A stretch of 19,844 nucleotides of DNA from CAYRGG01 sp964423745. GTDB lineage: Bacteria > Pseudomonadota > Gammaproteobacteria > Competibacterales > Competibacteraceae. The translations under genes were made by a program, and so were the position numbers. The stretch spans positions 1 through 19,844 of the forward strand of contig CAYRGG010000063.1 in NCBI GenBank assembly GCA_964423745.1, in the 5' to 3' direction. How positions within the stretch are numbered: the first letter of the stretch is position 1; every line of letters begins with the position of its first letter. Below the pieces are notes generated by a model. It was not told the origin of the DNA. It saw nothing but the letters and a program-made list of their open reading frames with translations, and did not search any database. Of this stretch, positions 7,660 through 15,206 are shown one piece after another.

Positions 7660-7696
7660 TTATGTTACTTTATAACATAAATTGGTCCATACTCAA
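7660..7696 (-). promoter_or_regulatory. Zur box overlapping the promoter of the COG0523 GTPase
   Basis: TTATGTTA (7660-7667) and TAACATAA (7673-7680) are perfect 8-base inverted arms around CTTTA, the arm and spacer layout of a Zur box. On the minus strand TTGAGT (7696-7691) and TATAAA (7674-7669) lie 16 bases apart, so the palindrome sits on the -10. Transcription would start near 7661, giving a short leader to either candidate start codon. Confidence 0.75.
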
Positions 7697-7733
7697 GAAA
7701 CTTAAATCCTAAAAAATTATTCACTGCCTGAGG

Positions 7734-7757
7734 AGATAAAGGTGTCTACCCTTATCT
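7734..7757 (-). terminator. Hairpin between the toxin gene and the GTPase promoter, possible terminator
   Basis: In the minus-strand transcript AGATAAGGGT pairs with ACCTTTATCT over 10 bases (one G-U pair) around a 4-base loop. On the plus strand the same site has an A-C mismatch, so it favours minus-strand RNA. The nearest T run begins about 18 bases past the stem, which is far for an intrinsic terminator. It may end the toxin-antitoxin transcript before the GTPase gene. Confidence 0.35.
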
Positions 7758-7919
7758 GTGTCTTGACAGTGCCCACAGGGATGAGCCGTTTAAAGCGATT
7801 TTAATGCTTAATTCTAGGCTTTTGAGTTGAATTTAAGGGCAGCTGCGGATTGATTGGCAGATTCTTCAGGCGAGTAATGGCGTTTATTCTTAATGTTTCC
7901 GACAGATGGCAGTACTGTC

Positions 7920-8330
7920 CTATTCAGATTTGCTAGCTGCCAGTAGTTCGATACCGTCAAGATGAGCCGCTGTCTTATCAAAAGTGACAAGCGGCAAAGC
8001 CGACTGCGTAAACGCACAAGCTAAGTGAAGGCAATCCGCAAAGTCTGCCCGACTGCTACGATAAATATGTACGGCGCGTTCTACCGATTCTTCTTTATGA
8101 AACTTTATCTGGCGTGTTTCCAATAAATCACCAAACAGCTTGATGATCTCCTCTTTCGACAGGCTGTAACTAGCCCTAAGAACCCATTCCAGCTCGACAA
8201 CCACAGATAAGGGTATAAACAGTGATTCATCGGTTCCACTACTCTTTACCAAAGTGGTAGCGAGTGCGGACTGCTGCTCATCGTCTTGGGCCAAGTGCCG
8301 AACCAAGACATTGGTGTCCAAGCTTCTCAC
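7920..8330 (-). CDS. vapC: PIN-domain ribonuclease toxin, VapC family
   Basis: This 136-residue protein has the PIN-domain acidic set: D5 in SLDTNVLVR, E46 in VVVELEWVL, D96/D99 in RADFADCLH and D118 in TFDK, which would bind Mg2+ for RNA cleavage. The length is normal for VapC toxins. The start is a GTG at 8330, four bases after the antitoxin stop, as expected of a coupled toxin-antitoxin operon. Target RNA cannot be read from sequence. Confidence 0.88.
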   Translation of the reverse strand: MRSLDTNVLVRHLAQDDEQQSALATTLVKSSGTDESLFIPLSVVVELEWVLRASYSLSKEEIIKLFGDLLETRQIKFHKEESVERAVHIYRSSRADFADCLHLACAFTQSALPLVTFDKTAAHLDGIELLAASKSE

Positions 8331-8334
8331 AGTG

Positions 8335-8550
8335 TCAAGCCATCTTCATATCAGAGATTTCAATCTTCTTAGCCGGTTTGCGAATAGATCCTGCTAAACT
8401 GGAAATATCTTTCGTTTTTGCTCGCATTACGGTAGTGCCATCAGGCATTACCGTGAATACGACACGGTCTTGCGCTTTTATCCCCATCGCTTTCCGAATA
8501 GAGGCTGGGATTGTAATCTGTCCTTTACTTGTAACAGCCGCTTCTGTCAT
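8335..8550 (-). CDS. AbrB/MazE-fold antitoxin of the VapC pair
   Basis: This 71-residue protein starts with an AbrB/SpoVT swapped-hairpin DNA-binding domain (AAVTSKGQITIPASIRKAMGI...DRVVFTVMPDGTTVMR, residues 4-43). The C-terminal tail of about 28 basic residues is expected to bind and block the toxin. I chose ATG 8550, preceded by AAGG at 9 bases spacing; the open frame reaches 8616 but would add an atypical 22-residue extension lying over the promoter. It should repress the operon, alone or with the toxin, at the repeat 8557-8587. Confidence 0.85.
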   Translation of the reverse strand: MTEAAVTSKGQITIPASIRKAMGIKAQDRVVFTVMPDGTTVMRAKTKDISSLAGSIRKPAKKIEISDMKMA

Positions 8551-8556
8551 TTTGAT

Positions 8557-8604
8557 ATACCTTACAAATTTGACTATAGTAAGGTATTTAGACATGGGTA
8601 GCAA
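8557..8604 (-). promoter_or_regulatory. Toxin-antitoxin promoter with 9-base inverted-repeat operator
   Basis: ATACCTTAC (8557-8565) and GTAAGGTAT (8579-8587) are perfect inverted arms with a 13-base centre, fitting a dimeric AbrB-fold repressor. On the minus strand TTGCTA (8604-8599) and TACTAT (8581-8576) are 17 bases apart, and the upstream arm covers the -10. The downstream arm contains the AAGG used as ribosome site, so bound antitoxin could also affect initiation. Confidence 0.6.
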
Positions 8605-8748
8605 GGTCGCCGTCATGGAAAATTATACCTGCTAACATCACCACCTATCGATTTGGTTGTGACTTAGACAAAAGTGACTTTGTGGATTGCTAGATTAGTT
8701 CATGACTTAAGCCCTGATTGACACAACAAAAACGACTTGAGTAAATAT

Positions 8749-10884
8749 CTACCAAACCACTTGATAACTCAATGCCGCTTTGAAGTTCCGTCCCGTCTCA
8801 CTGGCACTGGTAAATACGCGGCTATAATTTTCATCGGTGATGTTGTCCACCCCCACATCCAGCCGTAACCCCGCTAAAGGTCCAGATGGTTGCCAGGAGG
8901 CATAGATATCGTGAACGTTATAGCTGTCGCGTTCCTGGTCGAGATCATTGACTTTATCAAAACTTTCGGCAAAGGTGCTGCGCACACCCATGAGGGCGTT
9001 TACTTCCGGTAGTTTCAACGCCACATTGGTGAATAACCGCCCTGGCGTGAGCACCCCTAGGAAATCACCGGTTTCTTTGTCCTCGCCATCGATCCAAGAA
9101 TAGCCAACGTCTAACCGAAGCCGACGGCTATCATAGGAGGATTCCAACTCAAAACCTTCCAATTCAGCTTGGCTAACATTGCGAGATTCGGTGGTCCCAT
9201 CGGGGCAGGTCAAGCCTGGGATCGGGAAAAAGCAGGCATCGTTGGGCGGTGGTTGGTTGACGAACAGATCGATGAGATCTTCTGCATCGGTCCAATAGTA
9301 CGCTGCTTTCAAACGGAACTGGTCATCATCGGTAACGATATCGTCGAAATTCAAACCCCCACCCACTTCTACAGTTTCGAATTTTTCCGGCACTAAATCG
9401 GGGTTAGACACAAACACGTTTGTGCTAATGGCGTTAGGGAAGGGGATCTGGAAATGCAGGCCATCCAAATACAGCTCATTGATGGACGGCGCCCGAAAGG
9501 CTTTTGCATAGCTAGCGAACAGCAGCGCCCAGGGCAGCGGTGCATAGGACAGACCGATGCGCGGTGACAATTCGTTTTCACTATTGTCACCACCTTGTTG
9601 ACCTTCGGCGTCACTTTCAAAGGCATCGAAGCGTACGCCGGGAATCAAGGTTAATTTTCCGGGTAGGCCAAGAAAATCCTCAGCTGTCAATTCAGCTTGT
9701 ACAAAACCAGCAAAGAACTCAGTTTCCGCGTCGGGTACACCGTCGCGGCCGCCATCCAAGCTACGACTGTCTTCACCGGTTTGTTTATCTCGATAGAAAT
9801 CGATCCCGTAGGTAAAAACAGCGTCGGCGTCATCCGATAAAGTAACCGATGTTCGATTGTCTAGGGTAAACCCTAAGGTTTCTAGATCTCTCGAGACAAC
9901 CACATCCGTGTTATCCACGTTTTCTTCGTCAATATCGGTATTGACAAAGTACACTAACCCGCGAGCATCGATCCAAGGGTTATCGGGTTGATAGCTAAGT
10001 TCAGCGCGAAGAGAATCGGTAAGGATGTCTTTGTTAACTTCGTTGCTGAGCAGCTCATCGGTGGTCGGCGTGACAACGTTACCTCCTTGTCCATTGTTGG
10101 GTTCTCTAGCGTTATTATTGAAGCGTTGCCAAGATAGTTCTAGTCCTAGATGTTCGGTGATATCGAAATTGCTTTTGACTAGAGCTGACAGGATACGGTC
10201 GCGGGCGTCTAAGCTATCACCGCTGCCCAGCTCAATATCCTCCGAGCGCCGGTAGGCGATGCTAGCCAGGGCATCAAACCGGTCATGGAAGCGGCTAAAA
10301 CCTGTCAGACTGTATAGTTGTTCATCGTTGGCAGTCTGATAGCCGAGGCGAAACCGTGCACCGTACTGTTCGCCGGGTTGCAACAAATCACTGGCATTGA
10401 CGGTGCGAAAGGAAAGCACTCCGCCTACAGCCCCGCTGCCATAGAGTGATGATGCCGGTCCACGTAATACCTCGACGCTTTCCAACAGATCGGGATCAAT
10501 AAAAAAACGGCCGTCGTGAGCAGAGTTAAGATTCTGCCGCGCACCGTCCAGTAGAATCACCACATTTTCCCCAGAAAACCCTCGGATGCTGGGTACTTCA
10601 CCAGTACGCCGGGGACCGCCGAAAAATGTGACGCCTGGAACTTGATCCAGGAGATCATCAGGGGTTGACGCGGCTCGTTGTAAGATTTCCTCGCGGTCTA
10701 GCACTGTAACGACACCGGGATAGGTAAATGAATCGATGGGATTGCGAGTTGCCGTAATGGTAATGGGACCGAGGGCCACGCTGTCGTCGTTTTGCTCCTG
10801 AGCCTGGGAATTAACAAAAACGCCAAGAAAACTGGTTATGAACAAAATCGAATAGTGTTGTTTTAGGGAGAGGATGTTCAGCAA
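8749..10884 (-). CDS. TonB-dependent heme/hemoglobin-type outer-membrane receptor
   Basis: This 711-residue receptor has an N-terminal signal segment (about 1-29), a TonB-box-like GPITITATR, a plug domain (DDLLDQVPGVTFFGG, PSIRGFSGENVVILLDGARQ, SVEVLRGPASSLYGSGAVGG) and a 22-strand-type barrel ending in an aromatic residue (YQVVW). FRAPSINELY (463-472) and NPDL (494-497) match the FRAP and NPNL boxes of heme receptors, and H477 between them sits where the heme-ligand histidine is found in HemR-like proteins. The start is a TTG with AGGAGG 4 bases upstream; no ATG is near. It is divergent from the heme import operon, sharing the regulatory region with the Fur-like box. TonB, ExbB and ExbD are not in the window. 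Confidence 0.87.
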   Translation of the reverse strand: MLNILSLKQHYSILFITSFLGVFVNSQAQEQNDDSVALGPITITATRNPIDSFTYPGVVTVLDREEILQRAASTPDDLLDQVPGVTFFGGPRRTGEVPSIRGFSGENVVILLDGARQNLNSAHDGRFFIDPDLLESVEVLRGPASSLYGSGAVGGVLSFRTVNASDLLQPGEQYGARFRLGYQTANDEQLYSLTGFSRFHDRFDALASIAYRRSEDIELGSGDSLDARDRILSALVKSNFDITEHLGLELSWQRFNNNAREPNNGQGGNVVTPTTDELLSNEVNKDILTDSLRAELSYQPDNPWIDARGLVYFVNTDIDEENVDNTDVVVSRDLETLGFTLDNRTSVTLSDDADAVFTYGIDFYRDKQTGEDSRSLDGGRDGVPDAETEFFAGFVQAELTAEDFLGLPGKLTLIPGVRFDAFESDAEGQQGGDNSENELSPRIGLSYAPLPWALLFASYAKAFRAPSINELYLDGLHFQIPFPNAISTNVFVSNPDLVPEKFETVEVGGGLNFDDIVTDDDQFRLKAAYYWTDAEDLIDLFVNQPPPNDACFFPIPGLTCPDGTTESRNVSQAELEGFELESSYDSRRLRLDVGYSWIDGEDKETGDFLGVLTPGRLFTNVALKLPEVNALMGVRSTFAESFDKVNDLDQERDSYNVHDIYASWQPSGPLAGLRLDVGVDNITDENYSRVFTSASETGRNFKAALSYQVVW

Positions 10885-10987
10885 AATACCTCCTGTGGTT
10901 GGCGGTTAAACATCAAGTTCTTTCGGCAAAATTATCGAATTGATAATGGGTTACGATTATTTTGATCGAGGAAAGATAAAAACTCAC

Positions 10988-11037
10988 TTTAATGCAAATA
11001 ATAATAATTTGCATTAAAAAATTTTAGCGTATATAGT
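10988..11037 (+). promoter_or_regulatory. Fur-box-like palindrome and promoter of the heme operon, shared divergent region
   Basis: TTTAATGCAAAT (10988-10999) and ATTTGCATTAAA (11007-11018) are perfect 12-base inverted arms around a 7-base AT centre. The core 10994-11012 matches 13 of 19 positions of GATAATGATAATCATTATC. TTGCAT (11009-11014) and TATAGT (11032-11037) are exactly 17 bases apart, so the box covers the -35 of the hemS promoter. The divergent receptor start is about 100 bases away on the other side and is probably co-controlled, though I found no convincing promoter for it. A weaker repeat ATTATC/GATAAT lies at 10931-10947. Confidence 0.7.
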
Positions 11038-11118
11038 AATTCATAGGACTTGCGTAAACCTCATTCACAAACTCTGTAAGAAGAATGTGGCTTGACCATC
11101 TTTTATTAGAGGTTTTCG

Positions 11119-11178
11119 ATGCAGAGCCGTAGTGGAGATTTTGCCAAGCATCCTGTACAGCCCATGTATTCGCTATAA
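11119..11178 (+). CDS. Possible 19-residue ORF in the hemS leader
   Basis: ATG at 11119 opens a 19-codon frame (MQSRSGDFAKHPVQPMYSL) ending TAA at 11178, 15 bases before hemS. AGAGG lies 6 bases upstream of the ATG, a better ribosome site than many genes here. It does not show the conserved pattern of the small HemP/HmuP proteins common in heme loci. It may be a leader peptide, a small protein, or chance. Confidence 0.3.
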   Translation: MQSRSGDFAKHPVQPMYSL

Positions 11179-11193
11179 CGGAAGGCTAAAGGT

Positions 11194-12267
11194 ATGACCA
11201 CAGAAACGATACAGCCCCTGTCAACCGCCCATGATCTCAACCAGCGATGGGATAACCTCAAAGCAAATCACCCGCGAATGTGCACTCGGGATGCGGCTGC
11301 CGAACTTAGCGTTAGCGAAGCAGAGTTGATTGCCAGCAGCTGCGGTAAAACGGCTATTCAGCTATGTGGTGATTTCAGCAAGTTGATGGAAGAACTACCC
11401 ACTTTAGGGTCGGTCATGGCGCTGACTCGCAGTGATCATGCAGTCTTGGAAAAAATCGGACCCATCGAGCAGGTGGAAATTCATCGGTCTCACCGTATGG
11501 GATCAGTTATCGGTAAAGCCATCGACCTGCGGTTGTTTTTCAATCATTGGGTATATGGTTTTGCCGTGACTGAAAAGGTTAATGATATTCCGCAGCGTAG
11601 TTTGCAATTTTTTGATGCCTACGGGAGCGCAGTCCATAAAATCTTTTTGACAGCCGAATCTGACCTAACCCGTTTTGGTCAGATAATTACCCGTTATGCG
11701 CTTCTTAAGCGCTATACAAAGTTAGCTGTACAGCCCCCATTACCACCACAATCGGCGACACCCGATGCTGATATTAATGTGGCAGGGCTGCGCGAAGCTT
11801 GGCAGAAAATGCAGCACACCCACGACTTCTTTCCTCTACTCAAGGATTTTAATGTACGCCGTTTACAAGCCTTGCGCTTGGTAGGTGAAGACCTTGCTTA
11901 CCCGGTTGTGGTAAACGCTTACCGACCTTTGTTGGAAGCGGTTCGCGACATTCACCTGCCAGTTATGGTATTTGTTAATAACCCCGGCACTATTCAGATC
12001 CATAGCGGGACAGTTCGTAATCTAGTGAGTGTCGGCGAGTGGTATAACGTACTAGATCTTCAGTTTACTTTTCATTTACGGGAAACCGCCGTTGCCAGTA
12101 GTTGGATCGTACGTAAGCCGACGACAGACGGTGATGTGACCGCTTTAGAACTTTATGACCGCCAAGGCGAGCTATTGGTGCAGTTTTTTAGCCAGCGTAG
12201 AAGCGGTCAGCAGGAATCCCACACATGGCGGCAACTATTACTTGATCTGCCTCGCTGGAAAAACTAG
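11194..12267 (+). CDS. hmuS: Cytoplasmic heme-trafficking/heme-degrading protein, HemS/HmuS/PhuS family
   Basis: At 357 residues this is a full-length tandem-domain member (family about 340-355). The N-terminal repeat spans about 20-175 and the C-terminal repeat about 200-350, with matching segments such as GSVMALTRSDHAVLEKIGPIE and NLVSVGEWYNVLDLQFTFHLRE. H210 in QHTHDFFPLLKDF sits at the position of the heme-ligating histidine of PhuS/ShuS. The protein binds imported heme and passes it to heme oxygenase or degrades it. AAAGGT lies directly before the ATG. It is first in the heme operon, two bases before hmuT, and about 157 bases behind the Fur-controlled promoter. Confidence 0.88.
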   Translation: MTTETIQPLSTAHDLNQRWDNLKANHPRMCTRDAAAELSVSEAELIASSCGKTAIQLCGDFSKLMEELPTLGSVMALTRSDHAVLEKIGPIEQVEIHRSHRMGSVIGKAIDLRLFFNHWVYGFAVTEKVNDIPQRSLQFFDAYGSAVHKIFLTAESDLTRFGQIITRYALLKRYTKLAVQPPLPPQSATPDADINVAGLREAWQKMQHTHDFFPLLKDFNVRRLQALRLVGEDLAYPVVVNAYRPLLEAVRDIHLPVMVFVNNPGTIQIHSGTVRNLVSVGEWYNVLDLQFTFHLRETAVASSWIVRKPTTDGDVTALELYDRQGELLVQFFSQRRSGQQESHTWRQLLLDLPRWKN

Positions 12268-12269
12268 CC

Positions 12270-13112
12270 ATGCGCTGGAGGGTTGTCATACTTTTATTCA
12301 CTCTCTGGAGTAGCGCCACGTTAGCCGTCCAGCGCATTGTTTCGGTAGACGGGGCTCTTACTGAAATCGTCTGCGCCTTAGGCGCTGAATCCAAACTGGT
12401 GGGAGTAGATAGCACAAGTCAATATCCACCCCAGTGTGTGAAAGACCTACCCAGGGTAGGTTATAAACGCAGCTTGTCGGCTGAGGGAATCCTGGCGTTA
12501 AGACCGGATCTGTTACTTGCCAATGATGATGTCGGTCCACCGGAAGTAATGCAGCAAATCCAGGCGGTTGGCGTCGAGATCGCTGTTATACCTGATGAAC
12601 CGACGGTGGCGGGTTTGCGCACTAAAGTGCGTGCCGTCGCCCGGGTGCTTAACCGGGTTTCCCAGGGAGAGCAGTTAGTGGCTCGTCTTAACGCCGACCT
12701 GGCTGAGGCGCGTCGGGCTGTACAGGATATTCGCAACAAACCCCGCATCTTATTTTTGCTACATATCGGCTCTGGCGCCGATATGTCCGGCGGACGTGAC
12801 ACGGTGGCTGACGCTATGATCCAGTTAGCCGGTGGCGTCAATGTCATGCGCCATGCTTTCACTGGCTACAAACCTATTACCCCAGAAGCGGTGGTTGCCG
12901 CTGCCCCAGAAATCGTTTTAATGACCAAGCGTAATCTGGTGTCGTTGGGTGGCAAACAAAAGGTTATTGATCGGATCGGCTTGGCTAACACCCCGGCAGG
13001 TCGTGAAGGTCGCGTCGTGGCCATGGATGGCCTTTTTTTGCTAGGTTTTGGGCCGCGCACGGGACAAGCAGTGGCGCAATTAGCGGATCAGTTGCATGGA
13101 TGGAAACCGTGA
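12270..13112 (+). CDS. hmuT: Periplasmic heme-binding protein of ABC importer, HmuT-like
   Basis: This 280-residue protein has a signal peptide (MRWRVVILLFTLWSSATLA) and the cluster A-II fold shared with BtuF: RIVSVDGALTEIVCALGAESKLVGVDSTSQYP at the start and AGGVNVM...GYKPITPEAVVAAAPEIVLM later. Y65 in VGYKRSLSAEGILALRPDLLL aligns with the single tyrosine heme ligand of PhuT/ShuT. It carries heme from the outer-membrane receptor to the permease. The ATG is two bases after the hmuS stop and the gene overlaps hmuU by 13 bases. Confidence 0.88.
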   Translation: MRWRVVILLFTLWSSATLAVQRIVSVDGALTEIVCALGAESKLVGVDSTSQYPPQCVKDLPRVGYKRSLSAEGILALRPDLLLANDDVGPPEVMQQIQAVGVEIAVIPDEPTVAGLRTKVRAVARVLNRVSQGEQLVARLNADLAEARRAVQDIRNKPRILFLLHIGSGADMSGGRDTVADAMIQLAGGVNVMRHAFTGYKPITPEAVVAAAPEIVLMTKRNLVSLGGKQKVIDRIGLANTPAGREGRVVAMDGLFLLGFGPRTGQAVAQLADQLHGWKP

Positions 13113-14215
13113 ACGAGTTTGTGTTTTCCGTGTCCCAAGGTAGCAGCGTCACAGCAAATAAGTTAAATGCTCGCCGATTGCGGGCACGGCTAAGTCTAGG
13201 AGGGCTGACAATAGTATTAATGTTGGTTAGTTTGCTTTCCATTGGCTATGGCGCCGTGCCGGTTCCCCTAGGGCAGGTGATCGCTGTGCTACTCGCCCAA
13301 GTAGGGATTGAGCTTGCTGTTCCAGAGCCGCAATACGAAGCCGTAATAGTGGCCATTCGTTTGCCCCGCACGTTGCTCGGAGTATTGGTCGGCGCGGCCC
13401 TGGGGGCTTCAGGGGCCACCATGCAGGGGTTGTTTCGTAATCCCCTGGCGGACCCTGGCCTTATCGGCGTTTCTGCTGGTGCGGCCCTGGCGGCTGTCGC
13501 AGTGATTGTGCTAGGTAATACGGGTCTGGCCTTTTTGACCCATTGGTTAGGCTCCTTTACCCTACCCGTGGCAGCCTTTGCAGGTAGTCTAATAACTACC
13601 GTCGTGGTCTATCGGTTAGCCACCGAAGCAGGTCGTACCGTCGTCACCACCATGCTGTTGGCAGGCATTGCCATTAACGCCCTGGTGGGTGCCGGTATCG
13701 GCTTGTTTACGTTTCTTGCGGACGATCAACAGCTGCGCACCCTCACTTTTTGGAATCTTGGCAGCCTTAGCGGTGTCACTTGGTCAACTCTCGCTGCTGC
13801 AGCGCTGCTTATTATTTTACCTCTGCTATTCATACCGCGTCTGGCGCGGGGTCTAAATGCTTTTGTGTTAGGGGAATCCGAAGCAGAGCATCTAGGGTTT
13901 AACACTGACCGCATCAAACGTCAGGTGGTGGTTTGTGTGGCGTTGGCGGTGGGTGCAGGGGTTGCTGTAAGCGGCGTCATTGGATTTGTTGGGTTGATGG
14001 TGCCACATTTAGTCAGGCTCACCCTAGGTCCCGATCACCGTTATTTACTGCCTGGCTCCATGCTACTAGGCGCTAGCTTGCTGCTCAGCGCCGATTTATT
14101 ATCACGCACCTTGGTGGCGCCGGCTGAGCTACCCATCGGTATCATCACAGCGCTCATCGGCGGACCATTCTTTTTAGGATTATTGTTGCACCAGCGGCCC
14201 ACGAGTTATTGGTGA
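13100..14215 (+). CDS. hmuU: Heme ABC transporter permease, FecCD family, HmuU-like
   Basis: This 371-residue permease has about ten hydrophobic segments and the FecCD family motifs: RLPRTLLGVLVGAALGASGATMQGLFRNPLADPGLIGVSAGAALAA is present in full, followed by GIAINALVGAGI, FWNLGSLSGVTW, GVIGFVGLMVPHLVRLTLGPDHRYLLPGS and the terminal LPIGIITALIGGPFFLGLL. It moves heme across the inner membrane. The ATG lies inside hmuT; a GTG at 13109 forms a four-base GTGA overlap and is an equally good start. The stop overlaps the hmuV start. Confidence 0.92.
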   Translation: METVNEFVFSVSQGSSVTANKLNARRLRARLSLGGLTIVLMLVSLLSIGYGAVPVPLGQVIAVLLAQVGIELAVPEPQYEAVIVAIRLPRTLLGVLVGAALGASGATMQGLFRNPLADPGLIGVSAGAALAAVAVIVLGNTGLAFLTHWLGSFTLPVAAFAGSLITTVVVYRLATEAGRTVVTTMLLAGIAINALVGAGIGLFTFLADDQQLRTLTFWNLGSLSGVTWSTLAAAALLIILPLLFIPRLARGLNAFVLGESEAEHLGFNTDRIKRQVVVCVALAVGAGVAVSGVIGFVGLMVPHLVRLTLGPDHRYLLPGSMLLGASLLLSADLLSRTLVAPAELPIGIITALIGGPFFLGLLLHQRPTSYW

Positions 14216-15069
14216 TGCTAACGGCCTGGGAAGTCAGCATTCACATGGCTGATCGTCCGTTGGTTGACTCTGTCTCCTTATCGGTCGCGCCTGGTGAGGT
14301 GCTGGCGCTGTTAGGGCCAAATGGCGCAGGGAAGTCTACATTGTTAAAGGCACTGATTGGTGAACGAACGCTCACCTCCGGTAGCGTGCAGATGAACGCC
14401 AAACCCCTTGCCAGTTGGTCATTAAAGCAACGGGCGCGACGCCGGGCGGTTCTACCACAACATTCCAATGTAAGCTTTCCCTTTACAGCCCTTGAAGTGG
14501 TGCTCATGGGGCGTAGTCCCCATGGCAGTGGTGAGAGCATCGCTGACCAGCGTATTGCGCACCAGGCGCTAGCCACCACCGAAGTCGCTCATTTAAGCGA
14601 ACGGCTTTACCCGACCCTATCTGGTGGCGAGCGCCAGCGGGTACAATTAGCCCGTGTGTTGGCCCAAATTTGGCAGCCGTTGGCTACCCATGAACCCCGT
14701 TATCTACTGCTGGACGAACCTACCGCAAACTTAGATCTACCTCATCAACATGCCACGTTACGCCTAGCGCAGCAGTTTGCCCAGCAGGAGGTTGGCGTAC
14801 TAGCAGTGCTCCATGATCTTAATTTAGCCGCAGAATATGCAGACCGCGTGGCGATACTGCGGCAAGGCCGTCTAGAAGCGAAAGGCACACCGGTTGAGGT
14901 TTTAACCCCAGAGATCTTGAGTCGCACCTTTGACATGCCTGTCATGGTTATTCCCCACCCGGTACTCGGTTGCCCATTGGTGGTGCCGCTAGCGCCGGGT
15001 AGCAATCCAAGCACCACTGATAATGCTGCAACATGCCAAGTTGGCAAACAGCTCCCGATCAGTAAATAG
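14215..15069 (+). CDS. hmuV: Heme ABC transporter ATP-binding protein, HmuV-like
   Basis: This 284-residue ATPase has Walker A GPNGAGKST (34-42), Q-loop VLPQHS, signature LSGGERQR, Walker B YLLLDEP, D-loop ANLD and the H-loop VLHDLNLAAEYADR. The IWQP insertion before Walker B and the end PHPVLGCPLVVPL are typical of HmuV. About 25 further residues form a polar tail not usual for the family. I chose the ATG overlapping the hmuU stop (TGATG); in-frame GTG and TTG codons just before it are alternatives. Confidence 0.9.
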   Translation: MLTAWEVSIHMADRPLVDSVSLSVAPGEVLALLGPNGAGKSTLLKALIGERTLTSGSVQMNAKPLASWSLKQRARRRAVLPQHSNVSFPFTALEVVLMGRSPHGSGESIADQRIAHQALATTEVAHLSERLYPTLSGGERQRVQLARVLAQIWQPLATHEPRYLLLDEPTANLDLPHQHATLRLAQQFAQQEVGVLAVLHDLNLAAEYADRVAILRQGRLEAKGTPVEVLTPEILSRTFDMPVMVIPHPVLGCPLVVPLAPGSNPSTTDNAATCQVGKQLPISK

Positions 15070-15122
15070 GAAACGAGGATAGCACAGTTAATAATGCCTA
15101 TTATTAAACTGGTGTAAATACC

Positions 15123-15152
15123 GGTAGGTTTTACTATGGCCATAAACCTGCC
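15123..15152 (+). other. Intergenic hairpin between hmuV and the P-type ATPase
   Basis: GGTAGGTTT (15123-15131) pairs with AAACCTGCC (15144-15152) with one G-U pair and a 12-base loop containing the palindrome TATGGCCATA. There is no T run after it, so it is a poor intrinsic terminator. It overlaps the -35 of the following promoter and could instead be an operator or a readthrough hairpin. Confidence 0.3.
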
Positions 15153-15165
15153 TGTTATCTATAAT
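15137..15165 (+). promoter_or_regulatory. Predicted sigma70 promoter of the P-type ATPase gene
   Basis: TGGCCA (15137-15142) and a perfect TATAAT (15160-15165) are 17 bases apart, 41 bases before the first start codon. No Zur- or Fur-like palindrome overlaps it, so the ATPase may not follow the control of its neighbours. Confidence 0.5.
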
Positions 15166-15206
15166 ACGGACGCTCTTCTGATGACAACCATGGCACTAAA
15201 CCTGCT

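Noticed and set aside
7814..8017. Minus-strand open frame of 67 codons overlapping the toxin 3' end
   Set aside because: Overlaps the PIN-domain gene in another frame and has no motif or ribosome site.
10931..10947. ATTATC-GAATT-GATAAT as a second Fur box for the heme receptor
   Set aside because: The half-sites are inverted relative to the Fur arrangement and the best alignment matches only about half of the consensus; kept only as a remark.
10999..11008. AAT triplet run as a phase-variable repeat
   Set aside because: Only about three units; it is the AT centre of the Fur-like palindrome.
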